Source: Acidobacteriota bacterium (lineage in GTDB: Bacteria > Acidobacteriota > Terriglobia > Terriglobales > Acidobacteriaceae). From it: 64,000 nt of DNA. The position numbers and the translations under genes are program-made. The notes below the pieces were generated by a model. The model did not search any database, had not been told where the DNA came from, and was given only the letters and a program-made list of their open reading frames with translations. This document shows positions 29,601-38,170 of the stretch, in pieces. Position 1 is the stretch's first letter. Every line of letters starts with the position of its first letter. The stretch is taken from the NCBI GenBank assembly GCA_023410055.1, contig JAEYQK010000017.1, forward strand, positions 22,369-86,368, given 5' to 3'.

Positions 29601-31032
29601 AGCATCGAGCTCCTTAGTGCTCACTCCTTCCGTTACCAGCACTGTCTACGGGAAAGAGGATGTGACACTGACCGCCGATGTCACATCCGGCGGTGCAGGT
29701 AATCCCGTCACTGGCGCAGTAACCTTCTTGGAGGACGGGACTGCTTTGCCGGCAGGTAGCTCGGTAACTCTGACAAATAAGAGGGCTACTTACGCTGTAA
29801 GCATTCCGGCGGTTGGCACTCACAACTACGCTGCTCAGTACACAGGCAGCGATAACTCATTACCCAGCAACGTTACGAACGCTGCCAACGCTGTGACTGT
29901 GTCCAGGGCGGCTTCGACACTGAGTGTTGCCGCATCTTCGGGAAGCTTCGCTTCCGGTACAGGTGTCTCGATTTCGGTAGGAGTTGCCGGGCAGTATTCT
30001 GGCACCGGCGTCGCGACGCCAACGGGCTCGATTACTTCGGTATTCGATAACGGCACTTCGCAAATCAATGGGACGGCAGTTGTGATTTCTGGAGCTTCCG
30101 CCTCAGTCGCGGTCCCAGCGTCATTGCCAGCTGGCAACTATACGGTGACGTTTAGCTATAGCGGCGACAATAACTACACTGCGGCTGCTGCCGTTCATAC
30201 GTCGCTGACAATCACACAGGCACAGGGAACCGAGGTAAGACTGGCTAGTTCGGCTGGCACCTACTACTACGGTCAACCCTTGTCCCTTACCGTCACAGTC
30301 ACTAACACATCCGGCACTCCGGACGGCAGCGTGAGCTTCTACGACGGCGGGACGCTGCTTTCAACACTGACTCTGGCGAATGGAACGGCAACATACAATG
30401 CTTCGACGCTGAGCGTTGGAACACATAGCATTACTGCGGTATACGCGGGTAATAACTACTATGTGGGCGCAACCTCCTCCGTGTTGAGCCAGGTTGTTCT
30501 CACTCCTGCGGTAAGCATCAATGGTTCAGCCGTTGGAGGTTCTATCGGCAACATCGCTCTCAGTCAGGGCGGCAGCGCCACTACAACCTTCCAAGTCGGG
30601 GCTCTGGGAACAATCAATTCATCAGTATCGTTGGCTTGTTCAGGACTCCCGAATGGACTAACTTGTCAGATTTCTCCATCGACGGTGAGCGCTTCCAGCT
30701 TGCCGGCTTCCGTAAGCGTCACTGTGTCCTCTGGTAAGTACCAAATCATCGGCAGAAATCTCAATAGCCGCGGGCTAGCCTCTCTGGGAATGGTGTTTGG
30801 ATTGGTTTTGCCCGGAATAGTAGTGGTGCGACGTAACCGTAAGGGCATCCTTGTGGCCCTGATGCTGATGCTGGTTCTTGCGTCATTGCTCGGGATGGTC
30901 GCGTGCGGCAATGGAAAGAGCGTTACCAATGCCGGCAATCTGACTCCGGCCGGTAACTACACTGCCACCATAACTGCAACCTCAACCGGAGCAACACCGA
31001 TCACTTCCAGCTTAACCGTCACGGTTCGGTAG
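26647..31032 (+). CDS. Giant secreted NHL-repeat / Ig-like multidomain protein
   Basis: Exported protein of 1461 residues, strong ribosome site GGAGGACAG. Order by eye: signal peptide (to about 36, ...IVAQT); NHL-type beta-propeller repeats (about 45-300) with 'GVAADSAGNIYVADTGNNRIQKF'-style units; an ASH/choice-of-anchor-D domain (about 300-415); a second NHL block (about 425-660); another anchor-D domain (about 665-785); several Ig-like/Big domains (about 790-1330). The last Ig-like domain appears split by a hydrophobic pair: segment 1376-1394, basic RRNRK, segment about 1401-1418, then Cys1420 in VACGNG, after which the beta-strands resume. The role is probably surface attachment, unproven. 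It is followed 21 bp later by a beta-barrel gene. Confidence 0.85.
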   Translation: MSKRVLFRLERFATTARVYKALIALLVLVLPASIVAQTVAHYSYVQQPSIVVASPSGVSLDTNGNVYVSTGARVLQYTPSNGSYNNTFTYIYPSPTSPVQALTSDATNIWVVQDGKISESDVNELGYSVANGSGLGSNVAAIARFSGSAIFGTILYIADTANNRIAYGSETITPQALFSVPAPMGVAAVQSTPKDAWGQIFVTTGNTLQKFVYGPSGNTYDFTSTLIASDLNAPQGVAADSAGNIYVADTGNNRIQKFTLSNGTYTESTVISGLTAPTRLAVDDKGTIFVIQGGSIRIFTPGPVSFGTQNIGTTSAGKSLTFTFDASVTGVTATVLTEGVTDLDFADTNIGTCSTNGATHSYVSGDTCTVNVTFSPKFAGLRQGTVILKDSSGSLLAAANISGTGLGPQLSFLPATQNVLIGDVGVLTGIAVDGSGNIFLADPFNTTAVELTKASGYVGYKFRGSNIDGPTAIALDAAGNIYVGGNTSVYQIIAADNYSTIKTLASSFRGIYGLALDKAGNIFVADTNNNAVKEIVAAGGYTTVKTIATGIHATGITVDANDNVFVLDGGENSIVEYPASGGYATGQTVVTGLNYPFGLAVNQAGDLIVADLGSASVKQILAAGGYTTVNTLVSGLDQPQGVAVDGKGDVYVAEFDGRQVLKLTLSQPPAIDFGSIAVGTTSSATTVTVHNIGNAPLTLAVPASGNNPSVAQYFTLDDSASTACPVVTSSSEAATVEAGGSCTLSIAFAPTVDGSINGSVSLTDDELNVANSQQSVAVSGTGVLQVTSFTVVASSASAGTQVPVTVTAKDGSGNTLTSYTGTVHFSSTSASAVLPADYTFTAEDAGVKSFNVTFTSAGAPTLSVADMSITSATGSTTVSVAPGAASTITVVSGDGQSTPVYSAFTNPLVVKVVDAYGNNVPGVTVTFTAPMSGASATLTPSTVITTADGTASVTATANGVASNGSYAVAAMVGTASANFSLTNTKASSSLVLTPSVTSTVYGKEDVTLTADVTSGGAGNPVTGAVTFLEDGTALPAGSSVTLTNKRATYAVSIPAVGTHNYAAQYTGSDNSLPSNVTNAANAVTVSRAASTLSVAASSGSFASGTGVSISVGVAGQYSGTGVATPTGSITSVFDNGTSQINGTAVVISGASASVAVPASLPAGNYTVTFSYSGDNNYTAAAAVHTSLTITQAQGTEVRLASSAGTYYYGQPLSLTVTVTNTSGTPDGSVSFYDGGTLLSTLTLANGTATYNASTLSVGTHSITAVYAGNNYYVGATSSVLSQVVLTPAVSINGSAVGGSIGNIALSQGGSATTTFQVGALGTINSSVSLACSGLPNGLTCQISPSTVSASSLPASVSVTVSSGKYQIIGRNLNSRGLASLGMVFGLVLPGIVVVRRNRKGILVALMLMLVLASLLGMVACGNGKSVTNAGNLTPAGNYTATITATSTGATPITSSLTVTVR

Positions 31033-31053
31033 TAAGGACAGAGAAAAACTACG

Positions 31054-31575
31054 ATGAAGAAAGAACTACTAGCGCTTTGTGCAACCATCCTTCTGGGCTG
31101 TGCTTCGGCATCGGCCCAGAAGGTGGAGGCCTTCGGCGGTTATCGTTACCTTAATCAAAACTCCGCTGTCGGACTAAACGGATGGGCCGCAGGATTGGAG
31201 ATCGGACTTCCGAAACTGTCTCATGTCGCGATTGCCGCCGATTTCGGCGGTACATATGACACGCAGAAGATCGGCACATCCCGACAAACATTGCATGAAT
31301 TTACCTATATGGCTGGGCCACGTGTAAACCAGAAAGTCGGTCGGTTTAGGCTCTTTGAGCACGCGCTGTTCGGCGTCGCACAGCTGAGGGCCCGTGCAGA
31401 AGGCCAGTCAGCAAGCGATTCTGACTTTGCGTTTGCCGCAGGGGGCGGTGCTGACATGAACATCAGCAAGCACCTCGCTATTCGGCCAGCGCAAGTAGAC
31501 TATTTGCTAACCCGCTTCGCAAAACAAAACCAACAGAACTTCAGGTATTCCACCGGAGTAGTTGTGAAGTTCTGA
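31054..31575 (+). CDS. Small outer-membrane beta-barrel protein (cassette 1)
   Basis: Protein of 173 residues with a signal peptide (about 1-20, ASASAQ). The rest looks like an eight-stranded OmpA/OprF-like barrel: alternating strands, 'EAFGGYRYLNQNS', 'FTYMAGPRVNQ', 'FAFAAGGGADMNISKHLAIRPAQVDYLLTRF', ending in VVVKF with a terminal Phe. It is paralogous to the barrel protein at 36954-37556, sharing TYMAGPR, AGGG, the QxxYLxTR motif and the end pattern. Directly downstream of the giant NHL/Ig protein, probably in one transcript. Confidence 0.8.
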   Translation: MKKELLALCATILLGCASASAQKVEAFGGYRYLNQNSAVGLNGWAAGLEIGLPKLSHVAIAADFGGTYDTQKIGTSRQTLHEFTYMAGPRVNQKVGRFRLFEHALFGVAQLRARAEGQSASDSDFAFAAGGGADMNISKHLAIRPAQVDYLLTRFAKQNQQNFRYSTGVVVKF

Positions 31576-32304
31576 TCAGGTCCGCGATCTCTGGTCGCCC
31601 ATGCAAGCTGAGTTGAATTGCATGGGCGATCATTGCCTTCCCGCAGTAACACTCAATCTTAGCCGGAATGGCACCAACCCCAATACAGCGCCGTGGCGAA
31701 ACCGCTCATGGGTCGGGCGATGTGGGTTTGCCCTGAAGCGGTCATCTTCCGCGCGAGAAGCAGTGCCTTTGCCGCCGGCGGTGCTGGATCGGTCGGCCCG
31801 AACAACTTCGGCGCCAGAGTCGATTGGTTACGAACGTTTGCTTCCGCAGCCTCTCTGTATTGACATTCAGCAACTCCGAAATCTACCATCATTTTTCCGC
31901 TTCTTCTTGAAATTGCGCGGTGAGTGAAAGCCGCTTCTGCAGCGAAACAGGGCGAGCCTTGCTGTGTGCCAGAGTTGTATTCGCCTCTTCAAATCAGATG
32001 TCCCCGCACTACGGCCTTCGCTCGCTAGTCCGCAGCGCGTTACAGCCGTGGGGAAAGACGATTCGTTTCGTCTGAGATAGCTGCATTGCGTTCATCTCTA
32101 ATTCGCGCACAGTACGAAGCAGTTTTGTAGAGGACCTCGCAGTCCATCCTTGAGTTGGAGCATGTCGTGAACTGGAACTCATACGAACGGTTGTCCTTGT
32201 TGCGGAGTGCTTTCGTAGTAAGTTGCGTCGTGTCTCAAAGAGCGAACCAAGCAAGCGAACCCAATCAGGAACGAACAGCGCGGTGGTACGCCGGAATACT
32301 CGGG
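31576..32304. other. Intergenic region between the two giant-protein cassettes
   Basis: About 730 bp. Apart from the terminator-like hairpin at its left end no element is recognised. Short open frames here have no domain character. The upstream part of the next reading frame (32155-32304, TTG start) reads as unlikely protein and is more likely leader. Confidence 0.4.
31595..31629 (+). terminator. 12-bp perfect hairpin downstream of barrel gene
   Basis: TCGCCCATGCAA and its exact complement TTGCATGGGCGA are separated by 11 bases, 19 bp after the barrel stop codon. There is no long U-tract, so it may be a weak or factor-assisted terminator or a 3'-end stabiliser. Confidence 0.6.
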
Positions 32305-35300
32305 ATGCGCGGACTGTTGTGTGTGCTGCTGCTGGCGCTTGCTCCTGGGGGACTGCTGGCGCAGACCCTCGTCAAGAATCTCGCAACGGGGAATAACCCT
32401 CGCTCACTTGCGGTGAACCCGGTCACCAACAAGATCTACATTGCAAATTACAGCGGCAATAACGTGACTGTGATCGACGGGGCTACGAATGCCACCACAA
32501 CCGTTGCAACCGGAACCACTCCCAGTGCGGTCGCGGTGAACCCGCTCACCAACAAGATATACGTCGTCAACAACGGCAGCAACAACGTGACCGTGATCGA
32601 CGGCGCAACGAATGCGACCTCAACCGTTCCTGTCGCGACCTATCCTACCGCCGTTGCGGTAAACCCCGTCACCAACAAAATCTACATCGGCTTTGGCAAC
32701 AATATTGTCACCAGCGTGACCGTGATTGACGGGGAGACTAACGCCACGAGGACTGTTGCTACCGGGCACGCCCCTCATGCACTCGCGGTGGACGTCATCC
32801 ACAACAAGATCTACACCGCCAACTATTACAGTGCAAGCGTGACAGTGATTGACGGATCCAAGAACACGACTCAGACCGTCGGTGTGGGGCAGAATCCTAT
32901 TGCGATTGTTGTAAACCCGGTGACCAATAAAATCTACGTCGCCAACTCGATGTCAGCTGACGTGACGGTGATCGACGGAGCCACGAGGGCGACCTCAGCG
33001 GTTAGTATCCCGGAGTATCCTGGGGCCATCGCTGTAAATTCGGTGACGAACACCGTCTACGTTGCCACCGACAAGGTGGTCGTCATCGACGGAGCCACCA
33101 ACACGACAAAGCTCCTTACCGATCCTGGGGCGAACCGGCCTTACGCTGTTGCGGTAAATCCGGTGACTAACAAGATCTACGTAGCCAATAGGGCCAGCAG
33201 TACCGTGACGGTGGTCGATGGAGGAGCGAATGGAACCTCAACCTTTCCTGCCGGGACCAACCCTCGTGCGATTGCAGCGAACCCAGCGACGAACAGAACA
33301 TATGTCGCAAATTACGGCAGCAACAACGTGACCGTGACCGACGGAGCCACGAACGCGACGGCTACTGTTACCGTCGGCAACAGCCCTCGCTCGGTAGCCG
33401 TGAACCCGGTGACTGGAAAGATTTATGTCGCAAATTACGGCAGTAACAACATCACCGTGATCGACGGCGCCACCAATGCGACCACACCTGTCCCCGTTGG
33501 AACTAGTCCTTACGCCGTTGCGATAAACCCGGTCACTAATAAGATCTACGCTGCAAATTACGGCAGCAACAACGTCACCGTGATCGACGGAACCAACAAT
33601 TCCAGCACAACCGTTGCTGTCGGAACTAGTCCGTACGCGGTTGCGGTAAACCCGATTACCAATAAGATCTACGTCGCCAATTACGGTAGCAACAACGTGA
33701 CTGTGATCGATGGGGCCAGCAACGCGACGACGACCGTTCTTGCCGGAACCAAACCCTCTGCGGTTGCGGTGAATCCGAAGACCAACAAGATTTACGTTGC
33801 CAACAACGGCAGCAACAGCGTGACCGTGATCAATGGGGCCACCAACGCGACCACCACCGTTCTTGCCGGGACCAAACCCACTGCGGTTGCGGTGAATCCT
33901 GTGACCAACCAGATTTACGTTGCCAACAACGGCAGCAGCAGCGTGACCGTGATCAATGGGAGCACCAATACGACCACAATCGTCGCTGCTGGAACCAACC
34001 CTGGCAGTGTTGCAGTGAACCAGACAACCAACAAGGTTTACGTTGCTAACAGCGGCAGTAACGACGTGACCGTGATCGATGGAGCCACCAACGCGACCAC
34101 CACCATTGCTGCCGGGAGTAGTCCTGACTCGGTTGAGGTCAATCCAGTGACCAACAAGGTTTACGTCACCAACATGAATGACAACAACGTGGCGGTCATC
34201 ACGCCGAACGTTGGGCAGAACATTCGATTGACGGAAACTGTTTCGGGAGTCAGCGACTCGCAAGAAATTGGTGGCGCTATATTTTCGACTAGCAACGCCA
34301 GCCCCTCGTTTACCGCGACAGTCACCAGCAGTTTTACTCCTAATGCCCCTCCACCCACCGCGCTCTATTACCAGCTCGACACGGCGCAAGGCCCGTGGAC
34401 GATGGCAATGCCCACCATGGAAGGCCGGTCAAATCCCGCTGTATATAACTTTTCCTTAAGCAACGTGCCGCTCGGCGTGCACACCGCGTACGTCTATGCA
34501 ACTTATGGGATGGAAGGCACTCAGGCGAATTCTGAGAACACCGGCAACTCACCAGAAGTCAGCAATCTCGGTGCATACGTGTTCGCCGTCCTGCCAGTGC
34601 CGACGACAACAGCTCTGACGACGGATACTAATCCGCAAAACGCAGGCAGCGCTGTGACTTTGACGGCGTATGTGGCTGCGAACTTCGGTAGCGACGAGCC
34701 GACGGGGATGCTGAACTTCTTGGATGGAACCACACTGCTGAAACAGTCTACTCTTGACGGCACTGGACACGCGATTTACCAGACCAGCGCACTGGGAGCA
34801 GGCAAGCACAACATCGTCGCAAATTACCTTGGCGGCGGTTCTTACGCTGCCAGTACCAGCGCTGTATTACAGCAGGTAATCGCGGGTCCGCCGGCGAGTA
34901 TCGCCGTCTATTCCGGTGACCGACAGAGTGGCGTGCTAAACACGGCCTTTGCGAATCCTCTTGTAGTGCAAGTTACGGACAGCAACGGCAACCCGGTGCT
35001 GAATGTGACGGTCACATTCAGCGGCTCAGGGTTGAGCTTCAGTGACAATGGCGTCGCCAACACGGACAGCAGCGGGCGCGCATCGATAACAGCTACACCC
35101 GTCAATCCCGGGTTGCTGGTGGTCAGCGCCACTGTCGGCGGCGTGCCTACTCCAGCGACGTTTAACCTCACACTCCAGCAGACCATCAGCTTTTCACCTG
35201 CATCGCCAGTGACCTACGGGGTGTCTCCGATAACGCTGGCGGCAACCACAACCTCGGGTCTCCCGGCGACGTTCAGGGTCATCTCGGGCCGTGCAACCGT

Positions 35301-36939
35301 GAGTGGTAACACCCTGACCCTTAATGGAGCCGGAGAAGTCGTTATCGAAGCATCCCAGAACGGAAATGGGATTTGGGACGCGGCCAGTCCTGTGAACGCC
35401 AGCCTAACGGTTGACCCGGCGGTTCTGACTATCACGGCGCAGAATGCAACCAAGAGCTACGGGCGGTCCGCAACGTTTGCGGGAACTGAGTTCACTACCA
35501 ACGGTTTGCTAAATAGCGATCACGTGACCAGCGTCACCCTGACCAGTCCAGGGGCGTTGCCCACTGCCGCCGTAAGCGGTTCTCCATATGCGATCGTACC
35601 CAGCGCGGCGCTCGGCTCTGGTCTGGAGAATTACATCATCACGTACAAGAATGGCAATCTGACGGTGGGCAAGGCATCGGCTTCCGTTTCGCCATCCGCT
35701 ACGAGCAAGAATTACGGCACATCTGATCCACCGTTCACGGGCACGTTGACTGGTTTTGTCGCTTCGGACAATGTGACAGCTACGTACACGCGTGCTGCAG
35801 GCGAGACGGTGGCAGGCAGTCCCTACGCCATCAGCGCCACACTAAGCCCGGCCTCGGTGCTTTCGAACTACAACATCGCGTACAACACGGCGAATTTCAC
35901 CATCACGAAGGCCACCGCCTCCGTGACGCCGACAGCAACCAGCAAGACCTATGGTACGAGCGATCCGGTACTGACCGGCACGCTGTCTGGTTTCGTGGCT
36001 TCCGACAATGTCACCGCAACCTACGCGCGCACGGCGGGCGAGACGGTGGCAGGCAGTCCCTACGCCATCAGCGCCACGCTGAGCCCGGGGTCAGTGTTGG
36101 GCAACTACGATGTCAACTACGGCACGGCGGAGTTCACAATTACGAAAGCGACAACGGCATCCACGCTTCAGACCAGCGCGCCTGCTGTGATGCTTATGAG
36201 CAACCTCGTTCTTGCGGCGAAGGTGACCTCCGCAACCGGAACACCGACTGGTCAGGTGAATTTCATGGATGGCGTCACGCAGCTCGGCAGCGCCGTGTTG
36301 GACGGTACGGGAACAGCGACGGTGACTATCAGCAGCCTCACGGCAGGAATACACAGCCTCACGGCCGTCTATGGCGGTGACTCCAACTTCATCGCCTTCA
36401 CCTCCGCCCCCGTCGATCAAACTGTGCAGGACTTCCAGTTAGCCGTCGCCGGTAGCACGGGGGCAACCGTGCTACCAGGCCGCGTCGCAACGTACCAACT
36501 CAAGATAACTCCGACCAACGGTACGACGTTCCCTGGTGCCATCACTCTGAGCCTGACCGGCTTGCCTGCGGGTGCGACCCACACGATCACGCCGGACACC
36601 ATCGGCGCCGGCAGTGCTTCGCAGAACATAACGATCCAAGTGCAGACTCCCAAACTTGTGGCCGGTCTGCCCAGACATGGTGCGGGCCTGCCGTTGTATG
36701 CAGTGGGTCTATTATTGCCGATGTTCGGCATCGTGCACCTCGGCCGGTCAGGCGTGGACCGGAAGAAGCGTGCAGCTTTGATGCTTTGCCTATTGCTCGC
36801 GGTTGGAATCTTGAGCATGTCGGGCTGCGGTGGAGGATCCGGTTTCCTGAACCAGGCGCCCCAAACTTACAACCTGCAATTGAATGGCACGAGCGGCGCC
36901 TTGCAACACTCTGCGACCCTTAGCCTGACGATCCAGTAG
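32305..36939 (+). CDS. Giant secreted YVTN-propeller / MBG-domain protein
   Basis: Exported protein of about 1544 residues from ATG 32305. That start gives a clean signal peptide (MRGLLCVLLLALAPGG...LAQ) but has no clear ribosome site. A TTG at 32155 would add 50 residues. Fifteen YVTN repeats of about 41 residues (about 29-637) carry the 'VAVNPVTNKIYVANYGSNNVTVIDGATN' type consensus, enough for two seven-bladed propellers. Ig-like domains follow, then MBG domains with two near-identical copies, then an Ig3-type domain. The C-terminal Ig-like domain is split: hydrophobic about 1462-1478, basic RSGVDRKK, hydrophobic about 1490-1507, Cys1508 in SGCGGG, then strands resume. A beta-barrel gene follows. 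Confidence 0.85.
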   Translation: MRGLLCVLLLALAPGGLLAQTLVKNLATGNNPRSLAVNPVTNKIYIANYSGNNVTVIDGATNATTTVATGTTPSAVAVNPLTNKIYVVNNGSNNVTVIDGATNATSTVPVATYPTAVAVNPVTNKIYIGFGNNIVTSVTVIDGETNATRTVATGHAPHALAVDVIHNKIYTANYYSASVTVIDGSKNTTQTVGVGQNPIAIVVNPVTNKIYVANSMSADVTVIDGATRATSAVSIPEYPGAIAVNSVTNTVYVATDKVVVIDGATNTTKLLTDPGANRPYAVAVNPVTNKIYVANRASSTVTVVDGGANGTSTFPAGTNPRAIAANPATNRTYVANYGSNNVTVTDGATNATATVTVGNSPRSVAVNPVTGKIYVANYGSNNITVIDGATNATTPVPVGTSPYAVAINPVTNKIYAANYGSNNVTVIDGTNNSSTTVAVGTSPYAVAVNPITNKIYVANYGSNNVTVIDGASNATTTVLAGTKPSAVAVNPKTNKIYVANNGSNSVTVINGATNATTTVLAGTKPTAVAVNPVTNQIYVANNGSSSVTVINGSTNTTTIVAAGTNPGSVAVNQTTNKVYVANSGSNDVTVIDGATNATTTIAAGSSPDSVEVNPVTNKVYVTNMNDNNVAVITPNVGQNIRLTETVSGVSDSQEIGGAIFSTSNASPSFTATVTSSFTPNAPPPTALYYQLDTAQGPWTMAMPTMEGRSNPAVYNFSLSNVPLGVHTAYVYATYGMEGTQANSENTGNSPEVSNLGAYVFAVLPVPTTTALTTDTNPQNAGSAVTLTAYVAANFGSDEPTGMLNFLDGTTLLKQSTLDGTGHAIYQTSALGAGKHNIVANYLGGGSYAASTSAVLQQVIAGPPASIAVYSGDRQSGVLNTAFANPLVVQVTDSNGNPVLNVTVTFSGSGLSFSDNGVANTDSSGRASITATPVNPGLLVVSATVGGVPTPATFNLTLQQTISFSPASPVTYGVSPITLAATTTSGLPATFRVISGRATVSGNTLTLNGAGEVVIEASQNGNGIWDAASPVNASLTVDPAVLTITAQNATKSYGRSATFAGTEFTTNGLLNSDHVTSVTLTSPGALPTAAVSGSPYAIVPSAALGSGLENYIITYKNGNLTVGKASASVSPSATSKNYGTSDPPFTGTLTGFVASDNVTATYTRAAGETVAGSPYAISATLSPASVLSNYNIAYNTANFTITKATASVTPTATSKTYGTSDPVLTGTLSGFVASDNVTATYARTAGETVAGSPYAISATLSPGSVLGNYDVNYGTAEFTITKATTASTLQTSAPAVMLMSNLVLAAKVTSATGTPTGQVNFMDGVTQLGSAVLDGTGTATVTISSLTAGIHSLTAVYGGDSNFIAFTSAPVDQTVQDFQLAVAGSTGATVLPGRVATYQLKITPTNGTTFPGAITLSLTGLPAGATHTITPDTIGAGSASQNITIQVQTPKLVAGLPRHGAGLPLYAVGLLLPMFGIVHLGRSGVDRKKRAALMLCLLLAVGILSMSGCGGGSGFLNQAPQTYNLQLNGTSGALQHSATLSLTIQ
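32389..34215 (+). repeat. Array of 15 coding YVTN repeats, about 125 bp each
   Basis: Fifteen consecutive in-frame units, most encoding 41 residues. Units 9-14 are especially similar at DNA level, for example repeated AACCCGGTNACNAANAAGAT and GGCAGCAACAACGTGACCGT stretches. Units 3, 6 and 7 differ in length. The repeats create long antisense open frames that are not genes. Confidence 0.85.
35801..36077 (+). repeat. 40-bp exact repeat within duplicated MBG domains
   Basis: Bases 35801-35840 recur without mismatch at 36038-36077, a shift of 237 bp, equal to 79 codons. They lie in two adjacent MBG domains whose protein sequences are nearly identical ('GFVASDNVTATY...AGETVAGSPYAISATLSP'). This points to recent duplication or gene conversion inside the gene. 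Confidence 0.8.
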
Positions 36940-36953
36940 GAGGAACAATTGTG

Positions 36954-37556
36954 ATGAAGACGAGAATGATAAGCGCGATGCTCGTATGCCTCTGCTGGAT
37001 CACCCTGAGGCTGGAGGGGCAGGCACAGAATCCCGCACCCAGCTTCAAGGAAGAGCCGCAGTTCTCGGTCGGATATTTATATCAGGGGTCGCAACCGGCG
37101 CTTGGAAATGGCCGCTTCGGAATGAACGGCGGCCGTGCCGACGTCCTGTTCCCGTTGAGGCGGCACTTTGGGCTGGTTGGAGAATTCAGTGGGGCGCATA
37201 CCAATAGCGTCCCCGGGGCAGGTACGGGGCTAACGTTAGTGACCTACATGGCCGGACCGCGATTCTCGATGCCGCTGCGTCGGGGCGGCGAAGCCCATCC
37301 AATCGTCCCATTTGCGCAGCTGTTGCTCGGGGGTGTTCACGGTAGCGAGGGCCTGTTCCCACACGGTTCAACGATGAGCAACTCAGCGAATTCTTTTGCC
37401 ATGTCGGCTGGCGGCGGGTTGCAGGTTGGCATGAGCCGTCGGCTCTCTCTGCGCCTGGTGCAGGCGGAGTATCTGTACACGCGCCTGCCCAACCTCTTCG
37501 ACAATTACCAGAACAGCTATCGAATCGGTGCGGGCCTCGTGTTGAGGTTGCGCTAG
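36954..37556 (+). CDS. Small outer-membrane beta-barrel protein (cassette 2)
   Basis: Protein of 200 residues with a signal peptide (to about residue 24, EGQAQ) and an eight-stranded-barrel pattern: 'FSVGYLYQGSQ', 'LVGEFSGAHTNS', 'VTYMAGPRFSM', 'SFAMSAGGGLQVGMSRRLSLRLVQAEYLYTR' and a final 'IGAGLVLRLR'. Paralogue of the barrel at 31054-31575. TAGGAGGAA overlaps the preceding stop and serves ATG 36954; GTG 36951 is an alternative. Position 14 bp after the giant YVTN protein mirrors the first cassette, suggesting that barrel and giant protein act together at the outer membrane. Confidence 0.8.
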   Translation: MKTRMISAMLVCLCWITLRLEGQAQNPAPSFKEEPQFSVGYLYQGSQPALGNGRFGMNGGRADVLFPLRRHFGLVGEFSGAHTNSVPGAGTGLTLVTYMAGPRFSMPLRRGGEAHPIVPFAQLLLGGVHGSEGLFPHGSTMSNSANSFAMSAGGGLQVGMSRRLSLRLVQAEYLYTRLPNLFDNYQNSYRIGAGLVLRLR

Positions 37557-37894
37557 ACATCGTTACTCGAACATTTCAGTTTGAAAGGAGCACCGAGTGC
37601 AGCTAGTCCCTTCTTTCAGACAAGAGTGTAGGCAGATTAGTCATCCCTGGTCGACAAGCGTGGCGTAATCGCCGCTATCGCCCAATGCTTCTAAATGACG
37701 GGCAACCCGCAAGCTGCGAGAACGACGTTCTGAGGAACAGTGCTTGGGTGCGGTGAGCACATCCTCTGATCCGCTGGCACGTGTCCAAGGGTTCAATCGG
37801 AACGAAACGAGATCGTCATTCGTGGGGAAAACCGCATTTTTACTGGTCTCGATGAAGATTGCCCTTGATCCTCATTCTTATAGGTGCCCCGACT

Positions 37895-37960
37895 GGGTGC
37901 CCCAAGCCTCCGCTCTCAACCAAGGCTATTCTCGAAACCTACACTTGCGCTGGGGCACCC
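37895..37960. repeat. 10-bp perfect inverted repeat in intergenic DNA
   Basis: GGGTGCCCCA at 37895-37904 and TGGGGCACCC at 37951-37960 are exact complements around a 46-bp loop. A further GGTGCCCC lies at 37883-37890. It may be a terminator-like or dispersed intergenic repeat element. The remaining DNA from 37557 to 38025 shows no gene. Confidence 0.5.
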
Positions 37961-38025
37961 ACAAGCGCCGCACCAGGGGCTCAATTGCGAGAGCGCAGGA
38001 AAATGTAAGTGATTGAAAGAAGAAA

Positions 38026-38070
<45 letters not shown>

Positions 38071-38145
38071 ATCTGCAAGGAAAATCTCTAAGTGCTTCGC
38101 TTGGTGTCGCTTAGGGGCCTTGAAAAACGTTCTTTCTCCTCCCCG

Positions 38146-38167
38146 GTTGTACCGAAGTTGTACCGAA
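38146..38167 (+). repeat. Tandem 11-mer beside tRNA fragment
   Basis: GTTGTACCGAA occurs twice head to tail without mismatch, 75 bp from the tRNA-Pro fragment and just outside the end of the adjacent PLP-enzyme gene. It could be an integrase arm-type site. This is inference from position only. Confidence 0.5.
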
Positions 38168-38170
38168 ACG

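Noticed and set aside
31601..31927. 108-codon frame after barrel gene 1
   Set aside because: Begins inside the terminator-like hairpin, has no signal or domain and an opposing frame of similar quality.
33238..34389. 383-codon open frame antisense to the YVTN repeats
   Set aside because: It is a by-product of the periodic repeat DNA: its translation repeats the unit spacing, has low-complexity Gly/Val/Asn/His-rich composition, no ribosome site and no domain.
37744..38016. 90-codon open frame between cassette 2 and the tRNA fragment
   Set aside because: No ribosome site or family, and it runs through an inverted repeat. The WGT-type peptide comes from the repeat sequence.
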